The position numbers and the translations under genes were made by a program. Under the pieces are notes generated by a model. That model saw only the letters and a program-made list of their open reading frames with translations, had not been told where the DNA came from and searched no databases. From Acidobacteriota bacterium (GTDB taxonomy: Bacteria; Acidobacteriota; Thermoanaerobaculia; Multivoradales; JAHZIX01), in the NCBI GenBank assembly GCA_034211275.1, contig JAXHTF010000052.1:1-35365 (forward strand): a DNA stretch of 35,365 bases. Direction: 5' to 3'. Of this stretch, positions 32,167 to 35,365 are shown in pieces. Each line of letters starts with the position of its first letter. Within the stretch, counting starts at the first letter, position 1.

Positions 32167-35073
32167 GTGTTGCGAGGGCGGCGGAAGGTGCCGTTGGGGC
32201 TTGTGTTGGTGATCCCCTTCTTACTGCAGCTCGTGATCGTCGTCGGAGCGATGCTGTGGCTGGCTCTGAGCAGCGGTCATCGGGCGGTGGAGCCGGTGGC
32301 GGCTCAGCTGCGGAGCGACCTCAATCAGCGGATCTGGCAATTCTTGGACTCCCACCTGGAGATTCCCCACCGGGTCAACGAGCTCAACGCCGATGCGCTG
32401 GTCCTGGGGCAGCTGGAGCCTGCCGATGCGGAGGCCTTGAACCGTCACTTCTGGCATCAACTACAGGTCTTCGACTCTCTCAACTCAATTTTCTTTGCCA
32501 CAACCGAGGGCGGTGTCGCCGAGGCCGGCCGGAGCTTGAACGGCACGCTGGTGGTGGATTCTACGACCCTCGATCCGGAGCTCGGTCTGGTCGCCGGCAC
32601 CCGCTATCGATACGAGGCGGCGGGAGCTGGCGGGCGGGGCGAGCTGCTCGAGACCACTCCAGGCTTCGACGCACGCCAGCATCCGTGGTTCGAGGAGGCG
32701 GTGCAGTCGGGGCGGCCGGTGTGGAACCAGGTCTATCCTTTCTTCGCCGAGGAGAATCTGGTTGTGACCGCCAGCAAGCCGGTCTATCGCCCCGATGGCT
32801 CGTTGTTGGGGGTGCTGGGGGTGGAATTGACCCTCCGGCGAGTGGGCGAGTTTCTGCGGCAGCTGGATACCGGTCACGGTGAGTTGACCTTCATCGTCGA
32901 CCGCAGCGGCTTCCTCATCGCCACTTCCACCGGCGAGCGCCCCTATCTGGCGGCGCAGGATCCCCGGGGGCGGAGGCTGCGGGCGAGGGAGAGCACTTCG
33001 GCGCTGCTCGGTGCCACCGCCGGCTTTCTCGAGCAGCGGGAAGGGGGGCTGCAGGAAATCGACGGACCGGCCCAGGAGTCCTTCGAGCTCGACGGCGTGA
33101 CCTACTACCTCCACGTCGCTCCTTTCTACGATCCCCGGGGCTTGGATTGGTTGACGGTGGTAGTGCTTCCGGAGGCGAAGCTCTCCGGGCTGATGCGGGG
33201 GAGCTCCTCTACGACGCTGTGGCTCAGCCTCGGCGCCGTGCTGCTGGCGGTGTTGCTCAGCGTGCTCTCGGCGGGCCTGATCACCCGCCCCATCAGGCGC
33301 CTGCGGCAGGCCTCCCAGGCCATTGCCGGAGGCCATTTGGGGCAGGCAGTGCCGGTGAGCAACATCCGCGAGCTGGGAGATCTGGGGCAGGCCTTCAACG
33401 CCATGACAGAGCAGCTTCGGGAGTCGTTCACCGAGCTCGAGACACGGGTCGCCCTGCGCACTCACCAGCTACAGGAAGCCAAGGAGGAGTCGGACGCTGC
33501 CAACCAGGCCAAGACCCGCTTCCTGGCGGTGTTGAGCCACGAGATCCGCAGCCCTCTGGGCGTGATCCTGGGATATTTGGATCTGCTGCAGGATCCTCGC
33601 GTTCCCGAGGAGGACCATCAGCGCTACCTGGACATCATCCGCCGCGCTTGCACCCACCTGAGCCGCTTGTTGGGAGACTTCCTGGACATCAGCCGCATCG
33701 AGGCCGGGCGCTTGGAGCTCAACGAGCGACGCTGCGAGCTGGCGGAGCTGCTGGAGGATCTGGACTCGTCCTTCCGGCCGCTGGCGGAGGAGGCGAGCTT
33801 GGACCTGGAGCTGCGCACCCTGGGCCGGCTGCCCTGGCGTTTCACCGCCGACGCCACCCGGCTGCGGCAAGTGCTCTCCAATCTGCTGAGCAACGGGTTG
33901 CGCTACACCGACGAAGGCGGTGTGCGGCTGACCGTCGAGGCACCAGGGGTCAAGGCCGGGCAGAAACCGGAGACGGCGGAGCTGGTCTTCGTGGTGCGCG
34001 ACACGGGGGCGGGGATTCGTCCCGAGGATCAAGAAAAGATCTTCCAGCGATTCACCCAGCTGGAGACCTCCAGTCACGGGGGCAGCGGCTTTGGCTTGGG
34101 CCTGGCCATCACCCGTCAGCTGGTCTCCCTGATGGGAGGAGCGGTACGTCTGGAGAGCCGCCTCGGAGCTGGTTCCGCCTTCACCGTGCGGGTGCCGGTG
34201 ACGGGGTGTCAACGGTGGTCCAAGAAGCCCCACCCGGCGGATTCCATCGAGGAAGATCTGTCCCCCTCGGCGGCGCCGCCGCTGGAGGGGCGGGTGCTCA
34301 TCGCCGACGACTCGCTGGATCTGCTAGAGCTCTGCGTGCGCATGCTCGAGCGCTGGGGGCTCTCCTGCGTCACCGCTCGGGACGGTCAGGAAGCGGTGGA
34401 GCTGGCGACTCGGCAGCACTTCGATCTCATCCTGATGGATTGGCAGATGCCGCGCCTGGACGGTCTGGCCGCCACCAAAGAGCTGCGCCGCCGGGGTTTC
34501 CAGACCACCGTGGTGGCTCTGACCGCCGCCGCCATGCAGGGGGATCGGGAGCGCTGCTTGGAGGCGGGGTGTACCGGATATCTGGTCAAGCCCATCGATT
34601 TCAAAGAGCTCTTCCGTCTGCTGCGGCGCTTGCTGGCGGAGGCCCGAAGACCGGACCAACGCTCCTCGTCGGAGACCATTCCGATGCCCCTGCCGGAGGG
34701 GGGAGACGCGGGCTCGGAGCGGATCTCCACCGCCGTGGCGGCCTCCACGGACGAGATCGACCGCGAGGTGGCCAAGCTCGCCCGCGGCTATTTGGCGGGG
34801 CTGCCCCAAGTGGTGAACGATCTGCGCCAGGCTCTCCGGGAGCAGCGCTGGGAAGAGTTCCAGGCCGGCATCCATCGTCTCGCCGGTACCGCCGGAACCT
34901 ACGGCTTCACCTCCATCTACACCTTTGCGGACCGGCTGGAGCGGGCGGCCCTCCAGGGCACCGGTCCGCACCTCGAGCCGCTGCTGGAGCGGCTGGGCAA
35001 GGAGGTGCAACAGGTGGTGATTTCCTGGGGCTTGGGCACGAAGAACACGACCCGGGAGGGAGAGCAAACATGA
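32167..35073 (+). CDS. Membrane Cache-HAMP hybrid histidine kinase with REC and Hpt
   Basis: From GTG 32167 this is 968 residues. A first helix (about 9-35; GLVLVIPFLLQLVIVVGAMLW) is followed by a double-Cache-like extracytoplasmic sensor (40-350; HPWFEEAVQSGRPVWNQVYPF and SKPVYRPDGSLLGVLGVELTL, in pieces) and a second helix (about 357-380). HAMP, HisKA (VLSHEIRSPLGVILG), HATPase (SNGLRYTDEGG, DTGAGIRPEDQ, GFGLGLAITR), a receiver (LILMDWQMPRLDG) and an Hpt domain (IHRLAGTAGTYGF) follow. It therefore carries a complete internal phosphorelay. Its stop overlaps the start of a response regulator (ATGA), the probable final acceptor. Cache domains commonly bind small molecules such as amino acids; the ligand here is unknown. 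Confidence 0.9.
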   Translation: MLRGRRKVPLGLVLVIPFLLQLVIVVGAMLWLALSSGHRAVEPVAAQLRSDLNQRIWQFLDSHLEIPHRVNELNADALVLGQLEPADAEALNRHFWHQLQVFDSLNSIFFATTEGGVAEAGRSLNGTLVVDSTTLDPELGLVAGTRYRYEAAGAGGRGELLETTPGFDARQHPWFEEAVQSGRPVWNQVYPFFAEENLVVTASKPVYRPDGSLLGVLGVELTLRRVGEFLRQLDTGHGELTFIVDRSGFLIATSTGERPYLAAQDPRGRRLRARESTSALLGATAGFLEQREGGLQEIDGPAQESFELDGVTYYLHVAPFYDPRGLDWLTVVVLPEAKLSGLMRGSSSTTLWLSLGAVLLAVLLSVLSAGLITRPIRRLRQASQAIAGGHLGQAVPVSNIRELGDLGQAFNAMTEQLRESFTELETRVALRTHQLQEAKEESDAANQAKTRFLAVLSHEIRSPLGVILGYLDLLQDPRVPEEDHQRYLDIIRRACTHLSRLLGDFLDISRIEAGRLELNERRCELAELLEDLDSSFRPLAEEASLDLELRTLGRLPWRFTADATRLRQVLSNLLSNGLRYTDEGGVRLTVEAPGVKAGQKPETAELVFVVRDTGAGIRPEDQEKIFQRFTQLETSSHGGSGFGLGLAITRQLVSLMGGAVRLESRLGAGSAFTVRVPVTGCQRWSKKPHPADSIEEDLSPSAAPPLEGRVLIADDSLDLLELCVRMLERWGLSCVTARDGQEAVELATRQHFDLILMDWQMPRLDGLAATKELRRRGFQTTVVALTAAAMQGDRERCLEAGCTGYLVKPIDFKELFRLLRRLLAEARRPDQRSSSETIPMPLPEGGDAGSERISTAVAASTDEIDREVAKLARGYLAGLPQVVNDLRQALREQRWEEFQAGIHRLAGTAGTYGFTSIYTFADRLERAALQGTGPHLEPLLERLGKEVQQVVISWGLGTKNTTREGEQT

Positions 35074-35365
35074 GCCGACAACCGATTCAGCCCCCTATCA
35101 AGCCTCCCAGCAAGCCACTTGTGCTCATCGTCGACGACGATCCGGATCTCACCGCCCTCACCGAGGTCCACGTGCGCCGCTGGGGATACTCTGCCCACAG
35201 CGTCGGCAGCGCCCAGCAGCTGCGCCGGGTGCTCGAGAACCAGGCGCCGGATGTGGTGTTGCTGGACGTGATGTTGGGGGATGCGGACGGCACCGAGCTG
35301 GTGCCGGAGATTCACCGCCGGCGCCCCTCGGTGCCGGTGATCATGATCACCCGCAGCACCTCGGT
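35070..35365 (+). CDS. Response regulator (partial, C-terminus outside window)
   Basis: The start ATG at 35070 overlaps the kinase stop and is preceded by GGGAGGGAG. The visible 98 residues begin with a Pro/Lys-rich leader, then a receiver: acidic triad VLIVDDDPD, phospho-acceptor Asp in DVVLLDVMLGDADG, and the conserved Thr region PVIMITRSTS. The output domain lies beyond the edge, so NtrC-type or another effector cannot be decided. Position and coupling indicate it is the cognate partner of the Cache kinase. Confidence 0.9.
   Translation, partial: MSRQPIQPPIKPPSKPLVLIVDDDPDLTALTEVHVRRWGYSAHSVGSAQQLRRVLENQAPDVVLLDVMLGDADGTELVPEIHRRRPSVPVIMITRSTS

Overview
The window is GC-rich, densely packed bacterial chromosome, most likely from an Acidobacteriota member. 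The best clue is the truncated MacB/FtsX-type permease at the left edge, which looks like the duplicated orphan permeases (ADOP) abundant in that phylum. The rest of the gene content fits: secreted NHL and M28 proteins, ECF sigma/anti-sigma/DUF4252, TPR-CHAT, and large hybrid histidine kinases. No rRNA, tRNA, CRISPR array or intact insertion sequence was seen.

Layout. Positions 1-1196 (-): ADOP-like permease, 3' end outside the window. Positions 1230-5886 (+): a tight three-gene operon of two paralogous, circularly permuted ATP-grasp-like ligases and a SyrD/PvdE-type 'cyclic peptide' ABC exporter, followed by a convergent aspartate/glutamate racemase (5906-6784). This is the most likely uncharacterised system: a ribosome- and NRPS-independent peptide or pseudopeptide biosynthesis and export cluster. 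Positions 7012-7362: a secreted Cys-rich small protein gene interrupted by an in-frame TAA. Positions 7404-8696 (-): secreted NHL/TPR protein. Positions 8787-8869: a palindromic element. Positions 8982-12354 (+): a YtrA-type GntR regulator, ABC ATPase and a permease fused to a propeller-like domain, all coupled by ATGA overlaps. Positions 12474-13112 (-): DUF433/DUF5615 toxin-antitoxin-like pair. Positions 13320-14660 (+): secreted M28 aminopeptidase. Positions 14688-16469 (-): exported ankyrin-repeat protein. Positions 16617-18134 (-): di-haem cytochrome c peroxidase-like protein with a clear terminator.

Positions 18696-21709 (+): lepA-hemW, translationally coupled. Positions 21706-24376 (-): ECF sigma factor, zinc-finger anti-sigma factor and two DUF4252 envelope proteins. 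Positions 24506-26245 (-): orphan hybrid PAS histidine kinase. Positions 26708-30657 (+): a TPR-CHAT protease that appears exported and C-terminally anchored, then an outer-membrane beta-barrel-like protein, with 14-bp tandem repeats on both sides of the pair. Positions 30709-31953 (-): MFS transporter. Positions 32167-35365 (+): a large Cache-HAMP-kinase-REC-Hpt protein overlapping a response regulator that runs off the window.

All calls come from reading motifs, translated frames and spacing by eye. No database search was run, so family names are recognition by motif and functions of the clusters are inference.
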